This document shows, one piece after another, positions 7,770-16,071 of a stretch of 44,241 bases of DNA. The stretch lies in NCBI GenBank assembly GCA_046758865.1, contig JBHIBD010000010.1:1-44241 (forward strand), given 5' to 3'. The number at the start of each line of letters is the position of its first letter. The first letter of the stretch is position 1. Source of the stretch: JBHIBD01 sp046758865. GTDB taxonomy: Bacteria > Planctomycetota > Brocadiia > Brocadiales > Bathyanammoxibiaceae. The position numbers were made by a program, and so were the translations under genes. The notes under the pieces are model-generated. The model saw only the letters and a list, made by a program, of their open reading frames with translations, had not been told where the DNA came from and searched no databases.

Positions 7770-7909
7770 ATAGGAATAACATACTGCATCGGGGCGGCTT
7801 TCGCTGCGGTCTAGGAATGAACTCACAAAAAGCGTTGGTAGAAATATTGGACTAGACTTTTTAGGGTCCTGTGGCTAAAATTCTCTTTTCAAAGGAGGGG
7901 ACATAGAGC

Positions 7910-8665
7910 ATGTTCACACACCGACTTACCAAAGAGACTATCTTTGTTCTGGCTGCCATTACACTAATCACACAAACAGTCATAGGGCATGCCGCCGCCA
8001 CCGAATATAATCTCATAGAGACCTACACCGTAGGGGCCCGTGAGCCCTCCGGCCTCGCCTACGACCCAAGTGATGACACCCTATGGGTGGTCGAGGATAG
8101 AGGTGGGGGAATATACCAGATTCAGAAACACGGGGAGGACATCCTGGGGGCAGTCATCTTCACATCAGAAGACCTTGAGGGGATAGCATATAACCCGGCC
8201 AGCAAGACCTTCTTTCTTGCTGAGGAAAGGAAGAGGTTTATACTCGAAATAGACAAAAAGGGCAAGCTGCTCAAGACCATCGATATCCCCATAGAATACG
8301 ATGAAACCGATGTCAACCATGGGTTCGAGGGCGTGACTTTTGACCCAGTAAGCAGGCACCTCTTTGTGGTAAATGAAAAGAACCCTGTAGCGGTCTTAGA
8401 AGTCACATATGATGCCAAGATTGTAAACTCCTTCGAGGTCGATGCAGAAGATTTGTCGGGTATCTGTCTCGACAGCAGGACAGGAAACCTGCTTGTGGCT
8501 AGCCATGAGTCGCAGATGGTGATGGAGTTTACAAGGGATGGCAAACTTGTAAGCAGCTTCATGTTGGACGTTTCAAAGCCGGAAGGCATAGCAATAGACA
8601 GGGATGGTTTGCTTTATATCGTATGCGAAGAGACCCAGCACCTTTACGTGTACACACCCAGGTAA
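7910..8665 (+). CDS. Secreted SdiA-regulated-like beta-propeller protein, copy 2
   Basis: The 251-residue protein is a paralogue of the preceding gene. It has a signal sequence ending near GHAAATEYN and the same blade order: EPSGLAYDPSDDTLWVVED, DLEGIAYNPASKTFFLAEE, FEGVTFDPVSRHLFVVNEK, DLSGICLDSRTGN and PEGIAIDRDGLLYIVCEE. It has its own strong ribosome-binding site, AAGGAGGGG at 7893-7901, unlike copy 1. Copies are separated by 199 bases with a dispersed repeat, so the duplication is not very recent. It converges on the formimidoyltransferase gene with only eight bases between stop codons. Confidence 0.8.
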   Translation: MFTHRLTKETIFVLAAITLITQTVIGHAAATEYNLIETYTVGAREPSGLAYDPSDDTLWVVEDRGGGIYQIQKHGEDILGAVIFTSEDLEGIAYNPASKTFFLAEERKRFILEIDKKGKLLKTIDIPIEYDETDVNHGFEGVTFDPVSRHLFVVNEKNPVAVLEVTYDAKIVNSFEVDAEDLSGICLDSRTGNLLVASHESQMVMEFTRDGKLVSSFMLDVSKPEGIAIDRDGLLYIVCEETQHLYVYTPR

Positions 8666-8673
8666 CGAATACC

Positions 8674-9681
8674 CTATTGAAGCCCTACTGCGTATTCTAT
8701 CACCTTCTTTTTTGGGTCAAAATCTACCAGCTTTAATCCCTTTATAGCCGCCTCTATTAGTTCACTGTCCGCACCCTTACACCCATAGAAGCGTCCTGCC
8801 ATAAGGAGTAGCTCCTTTGTTGCAAGCCCCACTATCTCGCTGCCTATCACCTCCACACCCAGACCCTCTGCTTCGTTCTTTACTGCTTCAAAGGCCACGT
8901 GTGGTGGCGTAACATTATAATCTAACAGGTTCATAGAAACCTCAGTTACACCCGACTCCATCAGTACCCCCATGGCCTGGACCTTTTTTAATCTCCCAGG
9001 TACCCTTACCTTCTTTCCTTCCCTCCTTGTTATGACTCCGGACTCTCTCAGCCTCCCCGCTATTTTATTCGCAAGGCTAACATCAGACGTTTTCAAGCCT
9101 ATGTTATACGCTACAAGGAACTTTCTCGCCCCTATTGCTATCGCGCCGCTTCGCCTCACCTTGTCAGTATACTCGCAAGGCCCGAAATCTGGCCTCCACA
9201 AAGGGTCTTTTAGCCTCTCGGCCAGCCCCTCGTACTCACCTCTCCGCACATTGGAGAGAGCTGCTCTTTCGGCCCTCCTAGCCGCCTCACCGTACAGGTA
9301 TACAGGTACTCCTAGCCTCTCCCCAACCTCCCTGCCAAGGGCTTCTGCCAACCTGATGCAGTCTTCCATGGTTACACCCAATACAGGCACAAATGGACAT
9401 ACATCTGCTGCACCTATCCTGGGATGGTGCCCCTTTTGCACCGACATATCAATCAGCTCTACAGCCTTGGCAATGGACTTGAATGCGGCTGCCTCCACTT
9501 CCTCGGGGCCACCAACGAATGTAACAACCACCCTGTTATAATCGCCGTTTTCCTCCACACCTAGGAGCTTGACACCAGCGGTGTCCTCTATCGTCTTGGT
9601 TATCCCCCTAATCTTCTCAAAATCTTTTCCCTCGCTAAAGTTCGGCACACACTCCACTAACTTCCTTGCGTCTCCTGCCAT
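8674..9681 (-). CDS. ftcD: Glutamate formimidoyltransferase
   Basis: The 335-residue protein corresponds to the formiminotransferase part of FTCD, which transfers the formimino group of N-formiminoglutamate to tetrahydrofolate at the end of one histidine-degradation route. Family motifs are LVECVPNFSEGKD at the start and QKGHHPRIGAADVCPFVPV, in which H86 corresponds to the catalytic His. The cyclodeaminase domain is absent, as in many bacteria where it is separate. ATG at 9681 has AGGAG seven bases upstream. It is convergent with the hutH/propeller genes, supporting a shared pathway without a shared operon. A 217-base gap to pssA holds no clear gene. Confidence 0.88.
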   Translation of the reverse strand: MAGDARKLVECVPNFSEGKDFEKIRGITKTIEDTAGVKLLGVEENGDYNRVVVTFVGGPEEVEAAAFKSIAKAVELIDMSVQKGHHPRIGAADVCPFVPVLGVTMEDCIRLAEALGREVGERLGVPVYLYGEAARRAERAALSNVRRGEYEGLAERLKDPLWRPDFGPCEYTDKVRRSGAIAIGARKFLVAYNIGLKTSDVSLANKIAGRLRESGVITRREGKKVRVPGRLKKVQAMGVLMESGVTEVSMNLLDYNVTPPHVAFEAVKNEAEGLGVEVIGSEIVGLATKELLLMAGRFYGCKGADSELIEAAIKGLKLVDFDPKKKVIEYAVGLQ

Positions 9682-9898
9682 CTAATTCTCCTAACAAAGA
9701 CATTATTATAGAAAGCCGATTTACATTAACTAACTTGAACTTGTATCTTGACAACATTGTACCGTGGGAGAACTAAAATAAAACTACTTTGCCAGTGGTT
9801 TAATCTACAAGATGAAGAAAATTCTGCGTGGCAAGAGCTACGAACCACTGCTTTATTCGATTTTTCGTATGAGTAAGGTGGGTGCGCGACAAGATGGG

Positions 9899-10636
9899 CT
9901 AGAGCTTATGGGCCGCTCTGAGGTGAACCTTCTCTTTAATTATGCCTAAAAACCCTGCTGCAATGTAGCCTGAGAATATGACGGTAGGAACTACCTGGGG
10001 TATCCAGGCAAAAATGACCACTGTCCCAGATAGAATAGAGGCATAAAACGGAGACCTGAATTTCCTATCGGCAAAATCCATAGAATTTGGAAACCTTATC
10101 TTAGAAACCATTAACAACGACAATATTACTATAATAATGGGCAACAAATCTATTATCTTGCCAGCGTCAAAGATGCCAGTGAGGTATCCATTAAGGATGA
10201 CTAGTGCCGCCACCATACCACCTGCCCCGGTAGTTGCCAGGCCCGTATAGTGACGGTGCACATCCTCATCCGCCTGCATCACATTAAATCTCGCCAATCT
10301 GTACACTGCCGCTACAATAAATAGAAATCCCAGGGCCCAACCCAGAAGGGGATAATTCTTACTGAGGACGCCGCCCACCAGTAAGGCCGGTGCGATGCCA
10401 AACGTGGCGAGGTCGCAGAAGGAATCTAGCTCACAGCCCAGCCTGCTTGTAGCGTTCAGATAACGTGCCAGCTTACCGTCGTAGGCATCAAACAGCATAG
10501 CCACAATAATAAACCACGGTGCTATATCAAATCGGCTATTCACAACGGCGACAATGGCCCCAAACCCACAGCCCAGGTTCGCAAAGGTACAAAGGCTGGG
10601 AGCAGCCATCTTAAACATTGATAGTGCTTTTCTCAT
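9899..10636 (-). CDS. pssA: CDP-diacylglycerol-serine O-phosphatidyltransferase
   Basis: This membrane CDP-alcohol phosphatidyltransferase makes phosphatidylserine, the precursor of phosphatidylethanolamine. The diagnostic motif DGxxARx8GxxxDxxxD is seen in full as DGKLARYLNATSRLGCELDSFCD, followed by several hydrophobic helices. The 245-residue length is normal for the short bacterial type. ATG at 10636 is chosen; an in-frame TTG at 10675 would add 13 residues and is an alternative, because neither has a strong ribosome-binding site. A phosphatidylserine decarboxylase is not found in the window. It may be transcribed from ndk (146 bases upstream) or from its own promoter. Confidence 0.87.
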   Translation of the reverse strand: MRKALSMFKMAAPSLCTFANLGCGFGAIVAVVNSRFDIAPWFIIVAMLFDAYDGKLARYLNATSRLGCELDSFCDLATFGIAPALLVGGVLSKNYPLLGWALGFLFIVAAVYRLARFNVMQADEDVHRHYTGLATTGAGGMVAALVILNGYLTGIFDAGKIIDLLPIIIVILSLLMVSKIRFPNSMDFADRKFRSPFYASILSGTVVIFAWIPQVVPTVIFSGYIAAGFLGIIKEKVHLRAAHKL

Positions 10637-10782
10637 ACCACTAGTATATAACAATTCCCGTACCAAAGTATCCAATTAAACAACTTTCCCTTAAGTGCTT
10701 TAATGATAACTGGTGCACAGCCTACAGCCAATGGACAAACATGCATTATTTTGGTTTCGGTGAATAAAAAATATTGCACCTC

Positions 10783-11256
10783 CTATATAATTGTACCCTC
10801 AGAAATGTCGTAAACCCATGGATTATCTACGGCATCATATTCCGATATCTCATCTTCCCTAAAAAAGATACCTATCTCGTCCTCCGCTGCCTCTTTTGAA
10901 TCGGATACGTGAATGAGGTTGAAACGGTTTGAAACGACATAATCTCCACGAATAGTCCCAGGGTCAGCCTTTGTGCCGAAGGTAAAACCAGCCATCTTCC
11001 TGGCTGTCTCCACCACTTCCTTACCCTTGAGGACTATTACCACAACTGGACCTGCGGTCATATACCTAATCAATGGCTCGTAGTACTCCCTTCCCTTATG
11101 CTGTCTGTAGTTTTCCCTGGCCAGTTCCTCGGTCATCCCGATGAATTTCATACCAACAATCTGTAGCCCCTTCTCTTCAAACCTGGAGATGATTTTTCCT
11201 ATAAGCCTACGCTGGACGGCGTCAGGTTTAAGGATTACTAATGTCTTCTGCATCAT
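10783..11256 (-). CDS. ndk: Nucleoside diphosphate kinase
   Basis: The enzyme balances nucleoside triphosphate pools by transferring the gamma-phosphate through a phosphohistidine. Family features are the start TLVILKPDAVQRRLIGKII and the active-site motif NLIHVSDS with H116. At 157 residues it is slightly longer than the usual 140-150, with a C-terminal tail that includes an acidic EDEISEYDAV segment. The start ATG (MMQK) has GAGGTG a few bases upstream. It lies 20 bases after the DUF4416 gene, in an apparent proS-DUF4416-ndk operon. Confidence 0.96.
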   Translation of the reverse strand: MMQKTLVILKPDAVQRRLIGKIISRFEEKGLQIVGMKFIGMTEELARENYRQHKGREYYEPLIRYMTAGPVVVIVLKGKEVVETARKMAGFTFGTKADPGTIRGDYVVSNRFNLIHVSDSKEAAEDEIGIFFREDEISEYDAVDNPWVYDISEGTII

Positions 11257-11276
11257 GTGGGCACCTCTGCTTTTTG

Positions 11277-11825
11277 TTATGCCTCTACAACTTGTCTCTT
11301 AAGCTTATTTAAATAAAGCCCTCTGACCCTGGAGAAGAATCCCAGGTATTCTTTAGTCTTATAGTCAGGATATGTCCACGGCAGTGGTTCAAATCGGTCG
11401 CCTACATATCTTAATGTTACCTCCGCGTAGATACCTTCTCTAAGAAGGATGCGGTGGGCATAGTCCTTAGTAGTGGCCAGCACTAATTTACTGCTGGCTA
11501 TATAGCTCGGGTCTAGATTTATGGGACGGCTTACCGGAGAATGCATTGCGCTGAAACTCTCTTCCATACGATTCGTGAACACCTTTATTGGGGCTATGCC
11601 ATCTGGTTCTATCAGCTTCTTAAAGCTGACAAATTTGCGCCCAATACTCTCGCCCATTTCCTTTTTATAGTAATCAGTGAAATTAAATGGAATAACGCCG
11701 CTTGCCAGGTCCACCGGCCCTAACTCCTTTTCTAGCCTTGTTTCAACCATTTCGAAGAGGCTTTCATCGCTGGAAAGCATCCCTACAATGAGATTTACTG
11801 GCAATACGGGCTGTATACTACCCAT
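11277..11825 (-). CDS. DUF4416 family protein
   Basis: The 182-residue protein matches the DUF4416 family. Recognised features are the opening VNLIVGMLSSDESLFEMVE and a central INLDPSYIASSKLVLATTKD, followed by GIYAEVTL and a terminal PWTYPDYKT with a basic helix. The family is found mainly in planctomycetes, nitrospirae and deltaproteobacteria, and its biochemical function is not known. ATG at 11825 has AGGAG nine bases upstream. It sits between proS and ndk with 23- and 20-base gaps, so the three are probably one transcript. That suggests a housekeeping role but does not define it. Confidence 0.85.
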   Translation of the reverse strand: MGSIQPVLPVNLIVGMLSSDESLFEMVETRLEKELGPVDLASGVIPFNFTDYYKKEMGESIGRKFVSFKKLIEPDGIAPIKVFTNRMEESFSAMHSPVSRPINLDPSYIASSKLVLATTKDYAHRILLREGIYAEVTLRYVGDRFEPLPWTYPDYKTKEYLGFFSRVRGLYLNKLKRQVVEA

Positions 11826-11848
11826 GAATTAAACTCCTAATAAGTGTA

Positions 11849-13552
11849 CTATGCCGAAAGGCCCAACTGTGCCTTTATCTCCCGCACCACCCCCTCCAGC
11901 GGCACGAACAACGCCTCTCCGCCCTTCCTAAACTGCACCTCCACCTCGCCCGCCTGCTGGTACCGTTTTCCCAGAACTATCCTATAGGGTATGCCTATGA
12001 GGTCAGCATCCTTGAACTTTGCCCCCGGGCGCTGCTCCCTGTCGTCCAAAAGTGTCTCTATACCAGCCCTTTCTAGCTCATCATGGAGCCTCTCCGCCGC
12101 CTCGATGCACCCCTTCTCCCTCACATTGAGGGGCAGCACAAGCACCTGATATGGTGCTAGCTTAGGTGGCCAGATGATACCACCCTCATCGTGGGAACGC
12201 TCTATAAGTGCAGCAATAATTCGGTTTACACCTATTCCGTAACAACCCATCAAAATGGGCCTCTGCACACCCTTGGGGTCGAGGAATTTTGCATTAAAGG
12301 CATTGCTGTATTTAACACCTAACTTAAAAACGTGACCCACCTCTATCCCATGGGATATAATGAGCTCCTTTCCACACCCTGGACACCCATCGCCTTCCAC
12401 AACATATCTGAGATTGTGCACACGATCTATCTTGAAGTCGCGCCCTGGATTCACATTCACAAGATGAGTGTCCGCCTTGTTCGCCCCGGTGACACAGTTC
12501 CTAAGCACCGAGACGGCCTGGTCTACCACGATTGGTATATCAAGCCCCACGGGCCCGGTAAAACCCATGGGGGCTCCCGTTATGTTGGCAATAGTTTCCT
12601 CATCGGCCAGACTAATACCCTCCTGGCCGAGCACCTTTACCAGCCGTGTTTCGTTGACCTCGTGGTCACCCCTAACGAGGACAGCTACAGGTTTCCCTTC
12701 TACCTTATAAATAAGTGTCTTGACCATCTTGCTAGGTTCTATGTGCAGGAACTCGCTTACCTGGGCTATGGTTGTCACCCTGGGGGTGGAGACACTCTTC
12801 ATGGCCTGCAGCCCGTCATGCTCAGCGGGAAGGGGTGCTGGTTCAGCCCTCTCCCTGTTAACACTATAGCTACAACCCGCACATCTTGCCAAGAAATCCT
12901 CTCCCACTTCGGAGGGGACCATAAATTCATGGGATACATCTCCTCCCATTACCCCTGTGTCGGCCTCTACAGGTGTATAATCCAGTCCACACCTGTCAAA
13001 TATCCTGCAATAGGCATCGTACATCTTCTTATAACTCTTATCTAGCCCCTCCCCATCTACATCGAAGCTGTATGCATCCTTCATAAGGAATTCCTTGCTC
13101 CTTAAAACACCAAAGCGGGGCCGAACCTCGTCCCTGAATTTCATCTGTATCTGATACAATGTTATAGGTAATTGCCTGTATGAACTTATCTCGTTACTCA
13201 CCAGGTATGTAATGACCTCTTCGTGGGTTGGTCCCAGGGCCATCATTCTCCCGTGACGGTCCACAAAGCGAATAAGGTCCTGTCCAAAAACATCAATTCG
13301 GCCGCTCGCCTCCAGCAGTTCCAGCGGCTGAATGGCAGGAAGATAGACCTCTACGGCGCCTGCCCTGTCCATTTCCTCTCTGATAATGGCTACTACCTTG
13401 TTCAGTACCCTTGTTCCCAGAGGCAGATATGAATAGGCACCGGAAAGGAGTTTTCTAATCATCCCCGCCCTTATCATGAGCCTGTGGCTTGGGATCTCTG
13501 CCTCAGAGGGGTCTTCTTTTAATGTAGGAATAAGGTTTTGTGACCACTTCAT
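11849..13552 (-). CDS. proS: Prolyl-tRNA synthetase, bacterial type
   Basis: The 567-residue class II synthetase charges tRNA-Pro. It shows class II motifs (RAGMIRKLLSGAYSYLPLG near the N-terminus, FRDEVRPRFGVLRSKEFLMKD for motif 2, GCYGIGVNRIIAALIE for motif 3) and the bacterial-type editing insertion in the middle (about residues 235-385). A C-terminal anticodon-binding domain starts near PYQVLVLPLN. Length is typical for the bacterial form with the editing domain. It is the first gene of the minus-strand group proS-DUF4416-ndk. Confidence 0.97.
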   Translation of the reverse strand: MKWSQNLIPTLKEDPSEAEIPSHRLMIRAGMIRKLLSGAYSYLPLGTRVLNKVVAIIREEMDRAGAVEVYLPAIQPLELLEASGRIDVFGQDLIRFVDRHGRMMALGPTHEEVITYLVSNEISSYRQLPITLYQIQMKFRDEVRPRFGVLRSKEFLMKDAYSFDVDGEGLDKSYKKMYDAYCRIFDRCGLDYTPVEADTGVMGGDVSHEFMVPSEVGEDFLARCAGCSYSVNRERAEPAPLPAEHDGLQAMKSVSTPRVTTIAQVSEFLHIEPSKMVKTLIYKVEGKPVAVLVRGDHEVNETRLVKVLGQEGISLADEETIANITGAPMGFTGPVGLDIPIVVDQAVSVLRNCVTGANKADTHLVNVNPGRDFKIDRVHNLRYVVEGDGCPGCGKELIISHGIEVGHVFKLGVKYSNAFNAKFLDPKGVQRPILMGCYGIGVNRIIAALIERSHDEGGIIWPPKLAPYQVLVLPLNVREKGCIEAAERLHDELERAGIETLLDDREQRPGAKFKDADLIGIPYRIVLGKRYQQAGEVEVQFRKGGEALFVPLEGVVREIKAQLGLSA

Positions 13553-13769
13553 ACGATATTTACCTGGATTGAGATACCTCTTTAGCCCTTGTCTAGCTAC
13601 CGTGAGTGCTACATTATATTCTACCAGGCGCTTTTTTCAAGGGTGGTAAGTTACATGTAACAGAGAAGGACCTTTTTTATTGATTTGTTGGTAGTAAATT
13701 AGTAACATAATTGGCCATTTGGGGCGACAAAGATGCAGTTAGTAAACATAAGAGGAGGACTAACCCCTT

Positions 13770-14279
13770 ATGCATATAGGACTAAACATCAATGACAGAA
13801 GGTTCTATACCACCATTCTTTTAATCATGTTCACGTTCACGGTATTATTGGCGGGCTACTCCCACGCTGATGAGAAAAAGGAGGCAGAGGACCCCAAAAA
13901 GAAGGAATTGCAGGAACTTATGAAAAAAATAGACAAGCATTACAAGGCCGCCCAGGAGAGGATGGGCTACTACTACCTTTCCGATAGTGACTGGGCAACA
14001 TTGCTTAAGACAGGGGAGGTCATATCAAAGCTCTCAGGCAGGGTTCTCGAGGAGTTTATACCCCCTGACGATGAAAAATACCTACAACTTACGAAGGAGA
14101 TGAAGAGGCGTGCCGACGAGATACATAAGTCAGCCACTGAGAAGTACTTGGGTGCATACGAAGACATACAGTATTCCTTCGGTAGGCTTCGTAACTGTTG
14201 TAAGAACTGCCACAACCACCTCGGCATACAGATATATACGTCTCTATACCCTGGAGAGACATCCTCGAAAGTAAAATAA
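13770..14279 (+). CDS. Secreted monoheme cytochrome, class II (c'-like), copy 1
   Basis: The 169-residue protein has a signal sequence (TTILLIMFTFTVLLAGYSHA) and a helical body with a single heme motif near the C-terminus, RNCCKNCHNHLG. A C-terminal CxxCH in a mostly helical small protein is the layout of cytochrome c'-type four-helix bundles. An extra Cys directly precedes the motif (CC). ATG at 13770 has AAGAGGAGG upstream. It is followed by a second c'-like protein and a class I cytochrome, all secreted and probably one operon ending at the terminator near 15440. Electron transfer or NO binding is plausible but not proven. Confidence 0.75.
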   Translation: MHIGLNINDRRFYTTILLIMFTFTVLLAGYSHADEKKEAEDPKKKELQELMKKIDKHYKAAQERMGYYYLSDSDWATLLKTGEVISKLSGRVLEEFIPPDDEKYLQLTKEMKRRADEIHKSATEKYLGAYEDIQYSFGRLRNCCKNCHNHLGIQIYTSLYPGETSSKVK

Positions 14280-14400
14280 GATGCTCACAGGGTCTCATCG
14301 CCAAGTTTTTTTCTTGACTAGTATGTCTCTGGATGTTAGATTGTTTGACCAAATTATTGCTTGCCTTCATTGCCCTGCTAACTGCCACGTAGGAAGGGAG

Positions 14401-14488
14401 GTGAGACGTTTAGCTGTATTCGGCTGATATTCTCACAGGGCCGAAACATATAAAGGAGGAGGGTTCTTCAGTCAAAAAGGAGGAGATA
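14401..14488 (+). promoter_or_regulatory. Structured leader with two ribosome-binding-like motifs before the second c'-like gene
   Basis: GTGAGA at 14401-14406 can pair with TCTCAC at 14431-14436, with inner pairing around TTAGC/GCTGA. Downstream there are two purine-rich motifs, AAAGGAGGAGGG and then AAAAAGGAGGAG, of which only the second is at working distance from the ATG at 14490. Its function is unknown. Confidence 0.25.
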
Positions 14489-14489
14489 A

Positions 14490-14915
14490 ATGCTGCTGAA
14501 AAGATTGGTTATAGCAAGCACGGCCTTGCTTTTTGTTTGTGCTATATGTGTAAATAGCTACGGTGCAAATTCAGTGAAGGAGCTTTGTGCCTCTTCGGCT
14601 AAGGAATTTCAGAAAATCAACCGCCTAAAGGGTTACTTTCCAGAAGAGTTGACCGATGAGGACTATGCTACTATCCGGAAGGTTGGAGAGATCATAACAG
14701 CAAATGAAGCTGAGCGTCAGCAAAAGTTTAATGTCGATGCTAATACAGCTGTTATAAGCAAGCTAGTCCAGATCCACGCCACTAATATAGCAGAGAGAGC
14801 CAAAGGTGACAAGGTGGGCCTGATTGAAGACGTGGGACATTCCTTCAGGTTTCTCTTCCTTTCCTGCAGGAGCTGCCACCAGATATATATGACAGAGTCA
14901 GGTATTGCCCCTTAG
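14490..14915 (+). CDS. Secreted monoheme cytochrome, class II (c'-like), copy 2
   Basis: The 141-residue protein has a signal sequence ending near NSYGAN and a helical body with one C-terminal heme motif, LSCRSCHQIYM. The segment IEDVGHSFRFLFLSCRSCH parallels YEDIQYSFGRLRNCCKNCH of the preceding gene, so the two are distant paralogues. C33, just inside the mature N-terminus (KELCASS), lies where a cytochrome c' sixth-ligand residue could be and might act as an axial ligand. ATG at 14490 has AAGGAGGAG upstream. The arrangement recalls heterodimeric c'-type complexes such as NaxLS of anammox bacteria; that link is inference. Confidence 0.75.
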   Translation: MLLKRLVIASTALLFVCAICVNSYGANSVKELCASSAKEFQKINRLKGYFPEELTDEDYATIRKVGEIITANEAERQQKFNVDANTAVISKLVQIHATNIAERAKGDKVGLIEDVGHSFRFLFLSCRSCHQIYMTESGIAP

Positions 14916-14974
14916 GCATTTCACTGTATTTTCCACAAAAAGCATTTGCGCCTTTAAGAGGAGGGTTTTAAAAT

Positions 14975-15364
14975 ATGAAGAAAGCGTTATTAGTCTGTAT
15001 TCCTCTCTTAGCCTTTTGTCTTGCCTTCTGTCCTCTGGCTACAGCGGATGAGGACCTTATAGCGGGTAACCCGGAAAAGAGTGTATTTTTCATCTTCGGA
15101 AGCGGTTCAGTTCAGGGCTCATTTGCCCCCCAGGAGACATGCTGTTACTGCCACGGAAACGGCGGTAAGGGTACAACCTTTGGAAAGCAGGCCGGTACAC
15201 CTGACTTTACAGACCCAAAGTGGCAGGCATCCAGGACAGATGAGCAGCTCATGGAGACCCTGTTAAGCGGAAAAGACAAGATGCCCAGTTACAGGGGAAA
15301 ACAGACAGAGGCCACGCTGAAGAAGCTGTTGCAGGTCGTAAGAAATTTCGCAAAAACGGGATAA
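14975..15364 (+). CDS. Secreted class I c-type cytochrome
   Basis: The 129-residue protein has a signal sequence (LLVCIPLLAFCLAFCPLATA) and a heme motif ETCCYCHGNGGKG. A downstream methionine in KDKMPSYRGK is a likely sixth ligand, so it is a mono-heme class I cytochrome. The terminal helix LKKLLQVVRNFAKT fits the fold. GAGGAGGG lies upstream of the ATG. It closes the three-cytochrome operon and is followed by a strong terminator, suggesting that it serves as electron donor or acceptor to the c'-like pair. Confidence 0.85.
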   Translation: MKKALLVCIPLLAFCLAFCPLATADEDLIAGNPEKSVFFIFGSGSVQGSFAPQETCCYCHGNGGKGTTFGKQAGTPDFTDPKWQASRTDEQLMETLLSGKDKMPSYRGKQTEATLKKLLQVVRNFAKTG

Positions 15365-15401
15365 ACTTTTTTACCCAACTTCAATAGAGGCTTGTATTCA
15401 G

Positions 15402-15440
15402 AGGCTCGCTGTACCACGTGGTTACAGCGAGCCTTTTTTC
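15402..15440 (+). terminator. Rho-independent terminator of the cytochrome operon
   Basis: AGGCTCGCTGTA (15402-15413) pairs perfectly with TACAGCGAGCCT (15423-15434), with the loop CCACGTGGT, and is followed by a run of T. It lies 37 bases after the stop of the class I cytochrome. The T-run is on the + strand only. Confidence 0.92.
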
Positions 15441-15517
15441 TTTTTGCCTGATTTGCTCGGTGAAATATAGAACCCCCAAAACATTCGAGCCCTTGGTTGG
15501 AGGTCTCAGGGTGGCCT

Positions 15518-16051
15518 TTACAAAAAAGACCTACAGGGTTTAAGTATCTCACGAATCTGCCTTAGGGCAATCCTGTGGTCCTCAGCCCTCAGCGCAGCCA
15601 CGCAGTCCTCTGGCACGCTAACCTCGTAACCCCTCATGTAGGCATCGGCAGCGGTGTAAAGGATGCAGATGTTAGTTAGAACACCCGTTAGTATGAGGTG
15701 TCGTATCCCAAGCCTTTTAAGTCTCCTGCCCAAAGAAGTGCGGTAGAAACCCGAGTACGTCCGCTTGTGTATAACAAGGTCCCCTTCACGGGGTTTCAGC
15801 TCGTCTATTATCTCTGCACCACGGGTACCCCTTATGGCATGGGGAGGCCAGACCTCAAATTCCCTGTCGTTCCTCAAGTGACTATCACAACAGTATATAA
15901 CAGGGATATTATTTCGTCGTGCTTTATTCAATTCTCTCCTAATATTGCCGACAATACCCCTCGCCCTGGGTACCTCTAAGGGTGCCCCCTTAACCACAAA
16001 GTCGTTGAGCATATCTATTACCAGTAACGCCTTTACATTTTTGCTGGGCAA
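15518..16051 (-). CDS. Isochorismatase-family cysteine hydrolase
   Basis: The 177-residue protein carries the family catalytic triad: D13 in LLVIDMLNDF, K96 in VIHKRTYSGF and C129 in LTGVLTNICILYTA. The family includes nicotinamidases, N-carbamoylsarcosine amidases and isochorismatases; the substrate cannot be fixed here. The start is TTG at 16051, supported by AAAGGAGG nine bases upstream, with MPSKNVKALLVIDM aligning to other N-termini. It lies 20 bases after the MBL hydrolase gene, so they are probably co-transcribed. Confidence 0.88.
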   Translation of the reverse strand: MPSKNVKALLVIDMLNDFVVKGAPLEVPRARGIVGNIRRELNKARRNNIPVIYCCDSHLRNDREFEVWPPHAIRGTRGAEIIDELKPREGDLVIHKRTYSGFYRTSLGRRLKRLGIRHLILTGVLTNICILYTAADAYMRGYEVSVPEDCVAALRAEDHRIALRQIREILKPCRSFL

Positions 16052-16071
16052 ATTCCTCCCCCTCCTTTGAC

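Noticed and set aside
9812..9949. 45-residue plus-strand frame after ftcD
   Set aside because: It is short, overlaps the 3' end of pssA and has no clear ribosome-binding site, so it was not called.
12332..13045. 237-residue plus-strand frame
   Set aside because: It lies wholly antisense to prolyl-tRNA synthetase, whose domains and motifs are complete, and shows no family features.
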